Part shown: in pieces, positions 16,383 to 24,217 of the stretch
Layout of the letters: every line of letters begins with the position of its first letter
Position numbering within the stretch: the stretch's first letter is position 1
IMG/VR virus record: IMGVR_UViG_3300031772_000079
Location: 1-42,299 of that record
Source: a virus
Reading direction: 5' to 3' (one strand)
DNA length: 42,299 nt
Notes under the pieces: model-generated
Database searches by the model: none
Told to the model about the DNA's origin: nothing
Seen by the model: the letters and a program-made list of their open reading frames with translations, nothing else
Position numbers and translations under genes: made by a program

Positions 16383-16851
16383 ATTTACGTTTGAATCGGC
16401 ACATAGATTATTTCTTTATAATGGGGATTCTGCAAATATTCATGGCCATTCATACAAAGTAGAAATTTCAATTGATGCAGAAGTTTGTGAAGAATCTAAT
16501 GTTCAAACAAATTTATTTAATGAACAGAAGGAAATAAACTATCCAGGTATCACAATTGATTTTACTTATTTAAAGTGTGTAATAGGTAATTATATAAAAA
16601 ATAAATATGATCATTCTCTTTTATTAAATAATGAAGATTCCCTAAAAGAAGTTATTGGAGAATATACAGATAAGATAGTATATTTTGACTCTAATCCAAC
16701 AGAGGAAATAATATCAATAAAATTATTTAAAGAAATAAGTGGTATTCTTTTACAAAAAGGAATTAATGGTACTTTACAAAGTGTATCTTTATGGAGTACA
16801 GAGGATAATTGTGCCATTGCAATAATTGATTCAATAATAGAGGAAATTTAA
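16363..16851 (+). CDS. queD-like: QueD-like (6-pyruvoyl-tetrahydropterin synthase family) protein with altered active site
   Basis: The 162-residue product has the QueD/PTPS fold: FESAHRL (zinc His14) and NIHGHSYKV (His27, His29), TIDFTYLK, and DH at residues 83-84. QueD normally turns dihydroneopterin triphosphate into 6-carboxytetrahydropterin in 7-deazaguanine synthesis. Two key residues differ. Ser23 stands where QueD has its catalytic Cys, four before the HGH motif. Ser145 in WST stands where the substrate-binding Glu normally sits. The zinc ligands and the Asp-His pair are kept. The fold is clear, but the reaction is uncertain. AGGAGG precedes the ATG. Confidence 0.8.
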   Translation: MIILTSKFTFESAHRLFLYNGDSANIHGHSYKVEISIDAEVCEESNVQTNLFNEQKEINYPGITIDFTYLKCVIGNYIKNKYDHSLLLNNEDSLKEVIGEYTDKIVYFDSNPTEEIISIKLFKEISGILLQKGINGTLQSVSLWSTEDNCAIAIIDSIIEEI

Positions 16852-16886
16852 CTTTCTATAAAAAATTAACTTTTTGGAGTATTGAC

Positions 16887-17651
16887 ATGATAGTAATTAA
16901 TGATATTTTTTATTCGATTCAAGGTGAAGGTTACTACATCGGCACACCGGCAATTTTTGTACGTACCCAGGGGTGTAATTTACGATGTGGATTTTGTGAT
17001 ACAAAAGAAGCACAAGAAAGAGAGATAAAAAATTCTTTGTCTCAATGGTATACCTCTGATTTAGCGAGAAAATTGGTGGGTATGATAATTGAGCATAAAT
17101 GTAATTATATTGTATTTACAGGAGGGGAACCATTATTATTAAGGGAAAATTTAGGGGATTTGATTTATCTTATTGACGAAGAGATAAAAAGTCAAATTGG
17201 AATTTACAAAGCGAACCAATTACATTACGGAATAGAAACTAATGGTTCGCTGGATTTGGCAGAATGTGCAATAAAACCTTATCACTGGAAACAAATATCC
17301 ATTTGTCTATCCCCAAAAGTCAATAAAGGAAATCCAAGTTATATAGATTCCTCATTTTATGCCCATTGTATTTACGAAAAAAATAATTTTAAAAGAGTAT
17401 CGCTCAAATTATTGTATCCTTTTTATTTACTCTATGGTAAAGAGTACACGGCTTTACATTTTGATGATCATTATGTGCAACCACTTGTCGTAGATGTAGA
17501 ATATAATCTTTTTAGAACTGTCGAGAAAACACATAGTGAATGGATAGATTACTATTCTCTTGCATGTAAACAACTTATTACTGATTTAAATAAATTCGGT
17601 AGTATGTGGAAATTATCTATACAATTACAAAAATTATTAGGAATAAAGTGA
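16887..17651 (+). CDS. queE: QueE, 7-carboxy-7-deazaguanine synthase (radical SAM)
   Basis: The 254-residue product is a radical SAM enzyme of the QueE type, which converts 6-carboxytetrahydropterin to 7-carboxy-7-deazaguanine. Visible motifs are YSIQGEG near residue 10, the cluster motif CNLRCGFCDT (CX3CX2C, about residues 31-40), TGGEPL near residue 79, ETNGS near residue 118 and SPKVN near residue 145. All iron-sulphur cysteines are present, so unlike its neighbours it looks intact. It starts 35 bases after the QueD-like gene. Confidence 0.88.
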   Translation: MIVINDIFYSIQGEGYYIGTPAIFVRTQGCNLRCGFCDTKEAQEREIKNSLSQWYTSDLARKLVGMIIEHKCNYIVFTGGEPLLLRENLGDLIYLIDEEIKSQIGIYKANQLHYGIETNGSLDLAECAIKPYHWKQISICLSPKVNKGNPSYIDSSFYAHCIYEKNNFKRVSLKLLYPFYLLYGKEYTALHFDDHYVQPLVVDVEYNLFRTVEKTHSEWIDYYSLACKQLITDLNKFGSMWKLSIQLQKLLGIK

Positions 17652-17658
17652 GGTCGGT

Positions 17659-18663
17659 ATGAAAGTATATGTTGTTTCAGAGAATGAGTTTTTGACGTTA
17701 AGTCTTAAATTATATGAAAAAATACTCAATAAATTAAAGGAATGGGAAAGTTTTAATTGTACTCAAGATATTTTACACAAAGTGCAAATCGCTAATGATT
17801 TTCCAGGTAAAACGTGTGCAAAAGTAACTATCCACGGAATACCTAATAGTGGAGTACCGGTAGCATATAATATAGTTAGTTTACTTAATGATAATCCAGA
17901 ATTTAGATTAAAATACTATGCAACAGTTTCATTTAAACCAACTTCTAATTTTATTGTTGATATTATAAGAGACTCTGGAAAGACAAAAGAGCAGTACTCT
18001 AAAATAATACATGATCCTGATTGTTTCTTTGCTCTGATTGATAAAAAAGAAAGTGGTTTAACTGATTATTGGATAAAATTTCCCTGGGAAACTGATATTG
18101 ATAAAATTGAAGCTTTACCGGAGGATATACCTTTACAATTTTTACAGTACATAGGGGAAGATCCAAAACGGGAAGGTTTACTTGGAACACCTTCCAGGGT
18201 TATTGATCTTTGGAATTATCAATACTCTGGGTATAATGTTGATATAGAGGGATTATTTATAAATTCAAGTGAATCAAATATTGATAAAATGATAGTACTT
18301 GATAATTTGGAATATTATAGTACCTGTGAATGTCATTTATTACCAATTTTTGGTAAATGTTATATAGGGTATATTCCAAATAAAAAAATAATAGAAGTAA
18401 GTAAATTAATCCAATTAGTAGACGCCTTCTCCCAGCGTTTACAAATGCAAGAAAATTTGACTCAACAAATTGCAGGAGCGATTATGAAATATTTGGAACC
18501 TATGGGAGTAGGTGTAATTATGACCGGTAATAGTATGTGTATGCGTATGGTTTCACAGGGTATACAAAAACAAGAGCCCACTTTAAAAACTTTTGCTGTA
18601 TTAGGAGCATTCAAAGAATTTGTTGGAGCTCGCAATGAGTTTTTAAATCTTATAGCTTTGTAA
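17659..18663 (+). CDS. folE-like: Phosphoribosyltransferase fused to GTP cyclohydrolase I-like domain, altered catalytic residues
   Basis: This 334-residue product joins two domains. Residues about 55-145 look like a type I phosphoribosyltransferase: HGIPNSGVP (59-67), the PRPP-binding pattern FIVDIIRDSGKT (98-109) and WIKFPWE (138-144). Residues about 160-334 match GTP cyclohydrolase I (FolE): GTPSRV, YSTCECHLLP, YIPNKK, SKLIQLVDAFSQRLQMQE and NSMCMRM. FolE zinc ligands map to Cys223, His226 and Cys294. The catalytic His of CEHH is Cys225, and the second catalytic His (HxC motif) is Ser292. The domain may therefore stop at an intermediate or catalyse another reaction. It follows QueE by seven bases. 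Confidence 0.82.
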   Translation: MKVYVVSENEFLTLSLKLYEKILNKLKEWESFNCTQDILHKVQIANDFPGKTCAKVTIHGIPNSGVPVAYNIVSLLNDNPEFRLKYYATVSFKPTSNFIVDIIRDSGKTKEQYSKIIHDPDCFFALIDKKESGLTDYWIKFPWETDIDKIEALPEDIPLQFLQYIGEDPKREGLLGTPSRVIDLWNYQYSGYNVDIEGLFINSSESNIDKMIVLDNLEYYSTCECHLLPIFGKCYIGYIPNKKIIEVSKLIQLVDAFSQRLQMQENLTQQIAGAIMKYLEPMGVGVIMTGNSMCMRMVSQGIQKQEPTLKTFAVLGAFKEFVGARNEFLNLIAL

Positions 18664-18677
18664 AGGAATATTGATAT

Positions 18678-18923
18678 ATGAAAACTGTTGACGTGTGGAT
18701 AAAATTGGAGGATTGTGTGAGTGAGCATAGTATTAAATTTGGTAAAGCATTGATTCGATTACGTGAAAATAAAGGACTAAGTAAAGAAGAGTTATCCGAA
18801 AAGTCAGGTGTTTCGCTTTGTAGTCTTGACAGATATGAGAAAGGTTTAAATGTTCCCACAGTGCGTACTCTCAATAAATTATTAGAAATAATTGACAAGT
18901 ATCAAAAGGGAGATATAAAATAA
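18678..18923 (+). CDS. XRE-family helix-turn-helix regulator
   Basis: The 81-residue product carries a Cro/CI-type helix-turn-helix: FGKALIRLRENKGLSKEELSEKSG, then LCSLDRYEKGLNVPTVRTLNKLLEI (about residues 21-70, written here in two parts). It probably binds DNA and regulates phage genes; control regions A and B are candidate targets, by inference. The ATG at 18678 follows AAAGGAA; an internal GTG start is possible. Its stop is followed in frame by 24 more open codons (18924-18998), noted separately. Confidence 0.8.
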   Translation: MKTVDVWIKLEDCVSEHSIKFGKALIRLRENKGLSKEELSEKSGVSLCSLDRYEKGLNVPTVRTLNKLLEIIDKYQKGDIK

Positions 18924-18998
18924 GATTCAAAAAATATATCTATAGTGGATGAAAAAGAAGAGGAAATATTAAAAAGATTTGGTTATAAAGTTAATTAA
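18924..18998 (+). other. In-frame open extension after the XRE gene stop
   Basis: Directly after the TAA of the regulator, 24 codons stay open in the same frame to a second TAA at 18996. They encode a charged tail (DSKNISIVDEKEEEILKRFG, then YKVN). This could be a former C-terminus cut off by a new stop, a read-through tail, or chance. Confidence 0.35.
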
Positions 18999-19015
18999 AG
19001 AAAGGATTTTTTATT

Positions 19016-19264
19016 ATGACAAAGAAGAATTTATTCAAGAAAAAGCTTGACAATCGATGGGAAAGTTTTAATAAATCAATCGATAAATTGCAAGAAAATG
19101 CAAAATTTCTTGCAGAAACTCAAGCTTTAGAGTGCAAAACTAAAGCAGAAATTGATGTAATAATTCAAAATTTGAATGATCAAACTGATCTTTTTTCATT
19201 AAAAATTGATGAATTAAATGATGAAATTTTTGAGAGTTTATCAGAAATAAAAAGTGATTTATAA
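19016..19264 (+). CDS. Hypothetical 82-residue helical protein
   Basis: A Lys/Glu-rich protein with long helical stretches: FNKSIDKLQENAKFLAE, then DVIIQNLNDQTDLFSLKIDE. It is probably a coiled coil or helical bundle. AAAGGA precedes the ATG. No family is recognised. It is the last gene before control region B. Confidence 0.6.
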   Translation: MTKKNLFKKKLDNRWESFNKSIDKLQENAKFLAETQALECKTKAEIDVIIQNLNDQTDLFSLKIDELNDEIFESLSEIKSDL

Positions 19265-19318
19265 ATTTTTTATAACTTTTTATACGAAAATAGGGTAAAA
19301 ATAGGTAAAAATGCTAAA

Positions 19319-19460
19319 AAAACGACGTAAAAACGACCGGTACTTACCCCCTACCGTAGGTATATAAATTTATAATGCGCAACCAATATTTTTTTTATTA
19401 TATATTATATTAATTTGGGTATATATGCCAGGGGGTAATAGACGGTCGATTTTCTGGCAA
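19319..19460. promoter_or_regulatory. Control region B: same modules as region A
   Basis: This lies in the 240-base gap 19265-19504. It contains CGACG and ACGACCG (about 19323-19339), TACCCCCTACCGTAGGTA (about 19345-19362) and an AT-rich core CGCAACCAATATTTTTTTTA (19378-19397). GGGGTAATAGACGGTC follows (19432-19447), the reverse complement of a 15-base string in region A. ACGGTCGATTTT (19442-19453) is the reverse complement of AAAATCGACCGT at 1516. It is a candidate origin or operator region preceding the clamp-like gene. Confidence 0.55.
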
Positions 19461-19504
19461 TTTATATTTTTTATATTTTTATACTTTTTATATTTAGGAG
19501 GATT

Positions 19505-19798
19505 ATGTTATTTAAATATTTAATATCGGTAGAGGATATTTCAATTGGTATGCTTTATGATGATAGGAAAAAGGAAATGCGACTTGGGGGGAATAAGCGT
19601 TTTTCGGATTTTATAAATTCAATTGTGGAAACATATGCCGGATTATCGCTTGTTAATGGACATATAGTTATCGATAAATTAAAAGTGAGGTTTAGTATTA
19701 GTTGTACTAAAAAAATATTTGATCGCGCACTTATTGAATTAAGTAAACAAGGTATTTCGGTTGCTATGGTTAAATCTTTTAATAGGTTAATGAGGTAA
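19505..19798 (+). CDS. Hypothetical 97-residue protein
   Basis: A mixed alpha/beta protein starting MLFKYLISVEDISIGMLYDD and ending with a basic helix (SFNRLMR). AGGAGG precedes the ATG at ideal spacing. No family is recognised. It is the first gene after control region B and lies three bases before the clamp-like gene, so the two are probably translated together. Confidence 0.65.
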   Translation: MLFKYLISVEDISIGMLYDDRKKEMRLGGNKRFSDFINSIVETYAGLSLVNGHIVIDKLKVRFSISCTKKIFDRALIELSKQGISVAMVKSFNRLMR

Positions 19799-19801
19799 AT
19801 A

Positions 19802-20737
19802 ATGATAGTTTCAAAAAATGCTTTACAAGTGGTGAACTTGACTGCACCTGATAAACAAGTGCCATTACTTGATACTGTGCATATCAGGGAAGATGGGGGA
19901 GTAGTTGCAGCAAATAGAGATGTAGTGATATTAGTATCACCTGTAAAGGAGGAGGTAAAAGGAGCGTATCCACTAAAGAGTAGGGAAACAGAAGAGGTGA
20001 CAATTTCGTCTGATTCAATACGAGATATTATCAAATATATAGGAGTGGATAAAAGATTTAGGGGGTTATTAGATAATTGTGATATTGTCAAGAAAGGGGA
20101 AAAAGTAGAGGTAATGTGTTATGATGGGCAAAGAACAAAAGTTTTTGAGGGTAAATGTTACCCTGAATATTTTGAGTATATGCAATTGCTGACTCGTGTG
20201 TGTGAAGATAGTAATAATATACGGGTAGTATTAAATGTAAAGAGATTAAAAGCATTGATTGATACTATTGACAAAGTGTGCATGGATAGGGGAGACTTTG
20301 CACCAATATTCTTTGAGTTTACAAATAGTGGTGATATACTCATACGAGCGGTTGATGCAAAAATTGGAACAAGGGTAATGGCAGTTATACGAAGTTTACC
20401 AGGTTCAAAATTTTTGGATTATAGTGCTTGGGAGAAACAATTTATTAAACGTAAACCAGAAGCAAAAACGATACCAGTTAGAAAGAGATTTACGAGAACT
20501 AAAAATTTTAAAGTGGCTAAAGAGGAAATTGAAATGTCAAAACCAATATCAACAATAATAAGTAAGCCCTTCGTGAGAAAGAGAAAAACAATTAAAAAGG
20601 AGGTATATCTGTGGAAAATTATAAATGATACCTGCCCAAAATGTGGAAATCATTTGAGACGAGATAGCTTTTCAGGTGTTATTAAATGTTCCTATATTAA
20701 TTGTAAAGACTTTGTTCCGGATTGTATTCCATTTTGA
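19802..20737 (+). CDS. Sliding-clamp-like protein with basic linker and C-terminal zinc ribbon
   Basis: The 311-residue product begins with about 200 residues resembling a DnaN/processivity-clamp fold (VHIREDGGVVAANRDVVILV, then VVLNVKRLKALIDTIDKV, then FTNSGDILIRAVDAK). A basic region (about 215-265) contains IKRKP, VRKRF and FVRKRK. The last about 40 residues have CPKCG and CSYINC, a zinc ribbon. A bacterial clamp usually has three such domains; here there may be two or fewer, so oligomer state and role are uncertain. An AAAGGAGG inside the gene at 20596-20603 lies before the ribbon but is followed in frame only by CTG. Confidence 0.55.
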   Translation: MIVSKNALQVVNLTAPDKQVPLLDTVHIREDGGVVAANRDVVILVSPVKEEVKGAYPLKSRETEEVTISSDSIRDIIKYIGVDKRFRGLLDNCDIVKKGEKVEVMCYDGQRTKVFEGKCYPEYFEYMQLLTRVCEDSNNIRVVLNVKRLKALIDTIDKVCMDRGDFAPIFFEFTNSGDILIRAVDAKIGTRVMAVIRSLPGSKFLDYSAWEKQFIKRKPEAKTIPVRKRFTRTKNFKVAKEEIEMSKPISTIISKPFVRKRKTIKKEVYLWKIINDTCPKCGNHLRRDSFSGVIKCSYINCKDFVPDCIPF

Positions 20738-20778
20738 ATATAGTTGGGTATTCTTGGGTAGCATAATAAATATATTAA

Positions 20779-20807
20779 TTGCTTTTTCTGGATTTTTGAT
20801 ATATATT
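20779..20807 (+). promoter_or_regulatory. Sigma70-type promoter before methyltransferase/packaging genes
   Basis: TTGCTT (20779-20784) and TATATT (20802-20807) are separated by 17 bases, in the gap 20738-20833. It would drive the methyltransferase and perhaps the late operon. Two TTGGGTA strings lie just upstream (about 20746 and 20756). Confidence 0.5.
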
Positions 20808-20833
20808 ATATAATAAGGGTTTAAAGGGCTTAA

Positions 20834-21592
20834 ATGGTTGAAATGAACAAGGTATATCACGGTGACTGTCTTGATGTGATGAAAGATATTACAAGTAAGA
20901 GTGTTGACATGGTGCTATCGGATTTACCTTACGGAATGACAAGTAAGTGCGAATGGGATACTAAAATTCCTCTTATGTCATTATGGGAACAATACAGAAG
21001 GGTTATACGTGATAATGGAGCGATAGTGTTAACTGCAAGTCAACCATTTACAAGTGAGTTAGTAATGAGTAATTTAGAAATGTTTCGGTATGAATGGATT
21101 TGGAAAAAGACAAGATTTAGTAACCAAATGTTAGCTAAAAAGCAACCATTAAAGATACATGAGAATATTTTAGTATTTGGTAAAAGTGGAATAAAATATA
21201 ATCCACAAAATTTAATTAAGGTTGGCAAGGTTACAAGGCAGGGTAAGAAGCTATCTAAAGTAGTTGCTAATGGTATACGTAAAACAAAGTATTTTCAGGA
21301 ATACAGTAATTACCCTATATCGATACAATTAGTAAAAAATGAGACAGGTTTACATTCCTCACAAAAACCAGTTAAATTGTTTGAATATCTTATAAAAACG
21401 TACACCAATAAAGGGGATGTGGTTTTGGATAATTGTGCCGGTAGTGGGACAACGGGGATAGCTTGCCAGAATACTGAGAGAAAATATATTTTGATTGAGA
21501 AAGAATTAAAGTTTTGTGGATTAATAAAAAGACGATTAATGCTTAATTTGATTCAATTGCAAAAACAGAAATTTATTAGGGAACGAAAATAA
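20834..21592 (+). CDS. DNA methyltransferase, beta-class N6-adenine/N4-cytosine
   Basis: The 252-residue product transfers methyl groups to an exocyclic amino group in DNA. The catalytic motif DLPYG (a DPPY variant) lies near residue 31. The SAM-binding part comes later: HSSQKPVKLFEYLI near residue 172, then VVLDNCAGSGTTG near residue 194. This order defines the beta class. The C-terminus ends KFIRERK, the same basic peptide that starts other proteins here. No restriction partner is seen, so it probably protects or marks phage DNA. An alternative ATG lies at 20843. The terminase genes follow. Confidence 0.88.
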   Translation: MVEMNKVYHGDCLDVMKDITSKSVDMVLSDLPYGMTSKCEWDTKIPLMSLWEQYRRVIRDNGAIVLTASQPFTSELVMSNLEMFRYEWIWKKTRFSNQMLAKKQPLKIHENILVFGKSGIKYNPQNLIKVGKVTRQGKKLSKVVANGIRKTKYFQEYSNYPISIQLVKNETGLHSSQKPVKLFEYLIKTYTNKGDVVLDNCAGSGTTGIACQNTERKYILIEKELKFCGLIKRRLMLNLIQLQKQKFIRERK

Positions 21593-21601
21593 GGAAAATT
21601 T

Positions 21602-22342
21602 ATGGCAGAAATGTACTTGAAGAGTCTAATGGATGCGAATCTACTAAGTAAAAGTAGTTTTGAAAAAAAGACAACAAAAGGTTGGACTCCTTCTTTTCGT
21701 GACAAAATGCGATCTTGGGAAATGTATTCAAAAGGTTGTACAGAGCAAGAAATTGCCAAAACATTAGGAGTACCATTTGTTCATTTCAATAAGTTTCGGT
21801 TGGAATTTAAAAGATTTTTTGAACAAATGAAGAGGAGACGACCTCAAGATTTACCAACACGATTACGCAAAAATTCTCCTACAGAAGGTAATCCTCTACT
21901 ATCACCACAAGCGATAAGATTATTTGCACTTAGTGGATTTACAAAAAGAAAAATAGCAGAATTAGCAGGTACTACTTACCCATCAATTTTAAATTATTTT
22001 ACACGTCACCCTGAATTAGAGAAAATTTTTGCATCTTTTAGTGAAATAGCGGATGCAAAAGTGGTATACTCCTTATTTAAACGTGCTATGGGTATGAATG
22101 TGAAGAGAATGAAATTTGCTACCCATGAAGGGAAGATCAAGGACTATAAGGAATACAATGAACAAATTCCCCCCAGTGTTGACGCGGCAATGCATTGGCT
22201 TGTTAATAGAAAGAAATGGAAGAAATCAGATAATGCAGTATTGACAAGTAGTAAAGGTTCAATTTTAGAAGCTGTAGAGCAATTGACAAATATTGATAAT
22301 GAGGAATTGGAAAGACTTGATAAAGAAAACGCTATTGAGTAA
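21602..22342 (+). CDS. Terminase small subunit-like protein
   Basis: The 246-residue product has two helix-turn-helix-like stretches (GCTEQEIAKTLGVP near residue 45; GFTKRKIAELAGTTYPSILNYF, cited here by position near residue 117) and a later block KVVYSLFKRAMGMNV typical of phage small terminases. Such proteins bind the packaging site and hand DNA to the large subunit. It sits one gene upstream of the large terminase. The long N-terminal HTH extension is slightly unusual. Confidence 0.75.
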   Translation: MAEMYLKSLMDANLLSKSSFEKKTTKGWTPSFRDKMRSWEMYSKGCTEQEIAKTLGVPFVHFNKFRLEFKRFFEQMKRRRPQDLPTRLRKNSPTEGNPLLSPQAIRLFALSGFTKRKIAELAGTTYPSILNYFTRHPELEKIFASFSEIADAKVVYSLFKRAMGMNVKRMKFATHEGKIKDYKEYNEQIPPSVDAAMHWLVNRKKWKKSDNAVLTSSKGSILEAVEQLTNIDNEELERLDKENAIE

Positions 22343-22374
22343 TTTTATATTTATTAATTTATTTAGGAGGAGCT

Positions 22375-22896
22375 ATGTCAAATAAACAAACAATCAAAAG
22401 CACATTGACACGAGCGGAATTAATTGAAACTATTGGTTCATTACGTACACAGGTGATTAATTGGAGACAAGTAGCGGTGAGTATTGCTGCGGAACTATTG
22501 ATTGTTGATCCAAGTAATGAGCTATTTACAGACGATAATATGCAAGAAGCAATGTTAAAACATATTATTGCTTTCACAGCGGAAAAGTTAGAACATCAAA
22601 AAGAAGTTTTGTATAATAAGCGGGTGATAGCGGATTGTAAAGTCATGAGGATAGTTGGGGAAGTATCGAAATTCTCTGTTAAAAACACAGAAACTACATT
22701 GGATGGTTTGATCGTCCTATTCTCTGATTTTAGGAAACTACAAAAGGAATTTATGCACTTTGATAAAGAGAAAATTGCAAGTGCAGAGGGAAGTGCAATG
22801 ATGGATAAACTTGACATAGAGATAAATAAATTATATACTCATTTTTCTGGCAGACAATCGAAAGAAAAACCAATAGAAAAACCAATAGAAAAATAA
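22375..22896 (+). CDS. Hypothetical protein between the terminase subunits
   Basis: The 173-residue product is mostly helical, with a possible coiled coil at about residues 100-135. Its C-terminus has a short repeat, KPIEKPIEK. AGGAGG precedes the ATG. It abuts the large terminase with no gap. No family is recognised; a packaging accessory role is inferred from position only. Confidence 0.65.
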   Translation: MSNKQTIKSTLTRAELIETIGSLRTQVINWRQVAVSIAAELLIVDPSNELFTDDNMQEAMLKHIIAFTAEKLEHQKEVLYNKRVIADCKVMRIVGEVSKFSVKNTETTLDGLIVLFSDFRKLQKEFMHFDKEKIASAEGSAMMDKLDIEINKLYTHFSGRQSKEKPIEKPIEK

Positions 22897-24201
22897 ATGA
22901 TTAATTCTTTCTATTCTAAGCAAAAATGGTGTATGCATCGAATACCGATGCATAGGCTTAATCTTTTAATTGGCAGTGTACGTTCGGGAAAAACCGTTAC
23001 TGCCAATTATGCATTTATCAAGCTATTCCCTAATATCAATAAAGACGGGGATATATTTTTAATTGGAAAAACATTAGGGAGTTTAGAAAGAAATGTTATT
23101 AATCCATTACGTGTGGCAATTGGTGAGGATTTCTCATTTTCTAAACATAAATCACAAGCGCAATTATGGGGCAGAATAATACATTGCTTTGGTGCGAATG
23201 ATGAACAGGCTAAAGATGTAATACAAGGTTCAACTTGTGCTTTTGCTTATGGGGACGAAGTTACTTTATGGCCAAAGTCATTTTTCTCAATGCTGGATTC
23301 CCGTTTGTCACCGAAAGGAGCTTTATTTGTTGGAACGTCGAATACAGATAGTCCTTATCATTATCTAAAAGCGGATTACATTGATAGACAGGATAGGGGA
23401 GTAGATATAAATGTATTCAATTTTTATTTGCATGATAATAGTAAAGCAAATGGGGGATTTCTCGAAGATTCATTTATACAAAATATTTCGACTAATTATA
23501 CCGGTCTCTGGTATAAACGATACATAGAAAATAAATGGTGTGTTGCAGAGGGGGCAATATACGATTTTTTCGACGATGATACGCATGTGATTAGTCACGC
23601 GCCTACAATACCTGATTGGTATGATATAACCATTGATTATGGTACAAGTAACCCAACTGTGTTTCTGTTGGTAGGCACGACTACAAAGACATTACGTCCC
23701 TCTGTATGGGCGGAAAAAGAGTACTATTATAACTCTGTGAAAGAAGAAAAACAAAAAACGGATTCAGAGTATGCAAAAGATTTAGTTTACTTCGTTGCTC
23801 CTTTTACATCTAATATAGATTCTATCATTGAATATCGATTTGGAATGGAAGAATTGTTAAGATTAAAAAGTGAACGAATAAGAGATGTTCCTCTTGTAAA
23901 TATAATCATTGATCCATCGGCTGCAAGTTTCGCGCTTGAATTACAGAGATGGGGATTTACAGGAATAATTGATGCAGATAATTCAGTTGTCGATGGGATT
24001 AGAACAGTATCACGTGTGCTCAAAAATAGGCAGGCTGCAATTTGTCAAGATTGTAAAAACTTAATAAAAGAAATGAAAAGTTATAGATGGGATAATAAAG
24101 CGCAACTTTTAGGGGTTGATAAACCGTTAAAAAAATTTGATCATGCTCCTGATGCATTTAGGTATAAACTACATACTACGTTCGGGAATTTAAATTTTTA
24201 A
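22897..24201 (+). CDS. terL: Terminase large subunit
   Basis: The 434-residue packaging motor and nuclease. Walker A is IGSVRSGKTV near residue 26, Walker B is FAYGDEVT near residue 113, and VGTSNTD near residue 149 is the coupling motif. The nuclease domain shows TIDYGTSNPT near residue 247, IIDPSAAS near residue 332 and FDHAPDAFRY near residue 417. The layout resembles PBSX/Terminase_3-6 type enzymes. The ATG directly follows the previous stop, without a clear ribosome site. Confidence 0.93.
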   Translation: MINSFYSKQKWCMHRIPMHRLNLLIGSVRSGKTVTANYAFIKLFPNINKDGDIFLIGKTLGSLERNVINPLRVAIGEDFSFSKHKSQAQLWGRIIHCFGANDEQAKDVIQGSTCAFAYGDEVTLWPKSFFSMLDSRLSPKGALFVGTSNTDSPYHYLKADYIDRQDRGVDINVFNFYLHDNSKANGGFLEDSFIQNISTNYTGLWYKRYIENKWCVAEGAIYDFFDDDTHVISHAPTIPDWYDITIDYGTSNPTVFLLVGTTTKTLRPSVWAEKEYYYNSVKEEKQKTDSEYAKDLVYFVAPFTSNIDSIIEYRFGMEELLRLKSERIRDVPLVNIIIDPSAASFALELQRWGFTGIIDADNSVVDGIRTVSRVLKNRQAAICQDCKNLIKEMKSYRWDNKAQLLGVDKPLKKFDHAPDAFRYKLHTTFGNLNF

Positions 24202-24217
24202 TATAAGGAGTAAATTG

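Noticed and set aside
18678-18923. Lysogeny repressor
   Set aside because: A single small XRE protein with no integrase, divergent promoter or Cro partner does not support a lysogenic switch.
20596-20737. Separate zinc-ribbon gene starting after the internal AAAGGAGG
   Set aside because: The in-frame codon at proper spacing is CTG, and the nearby GTG (20611) is out of frame and stops after five codons. The Shine-Dalgarno-like string follows from a Lys-Lys-Glu-Val stretch.
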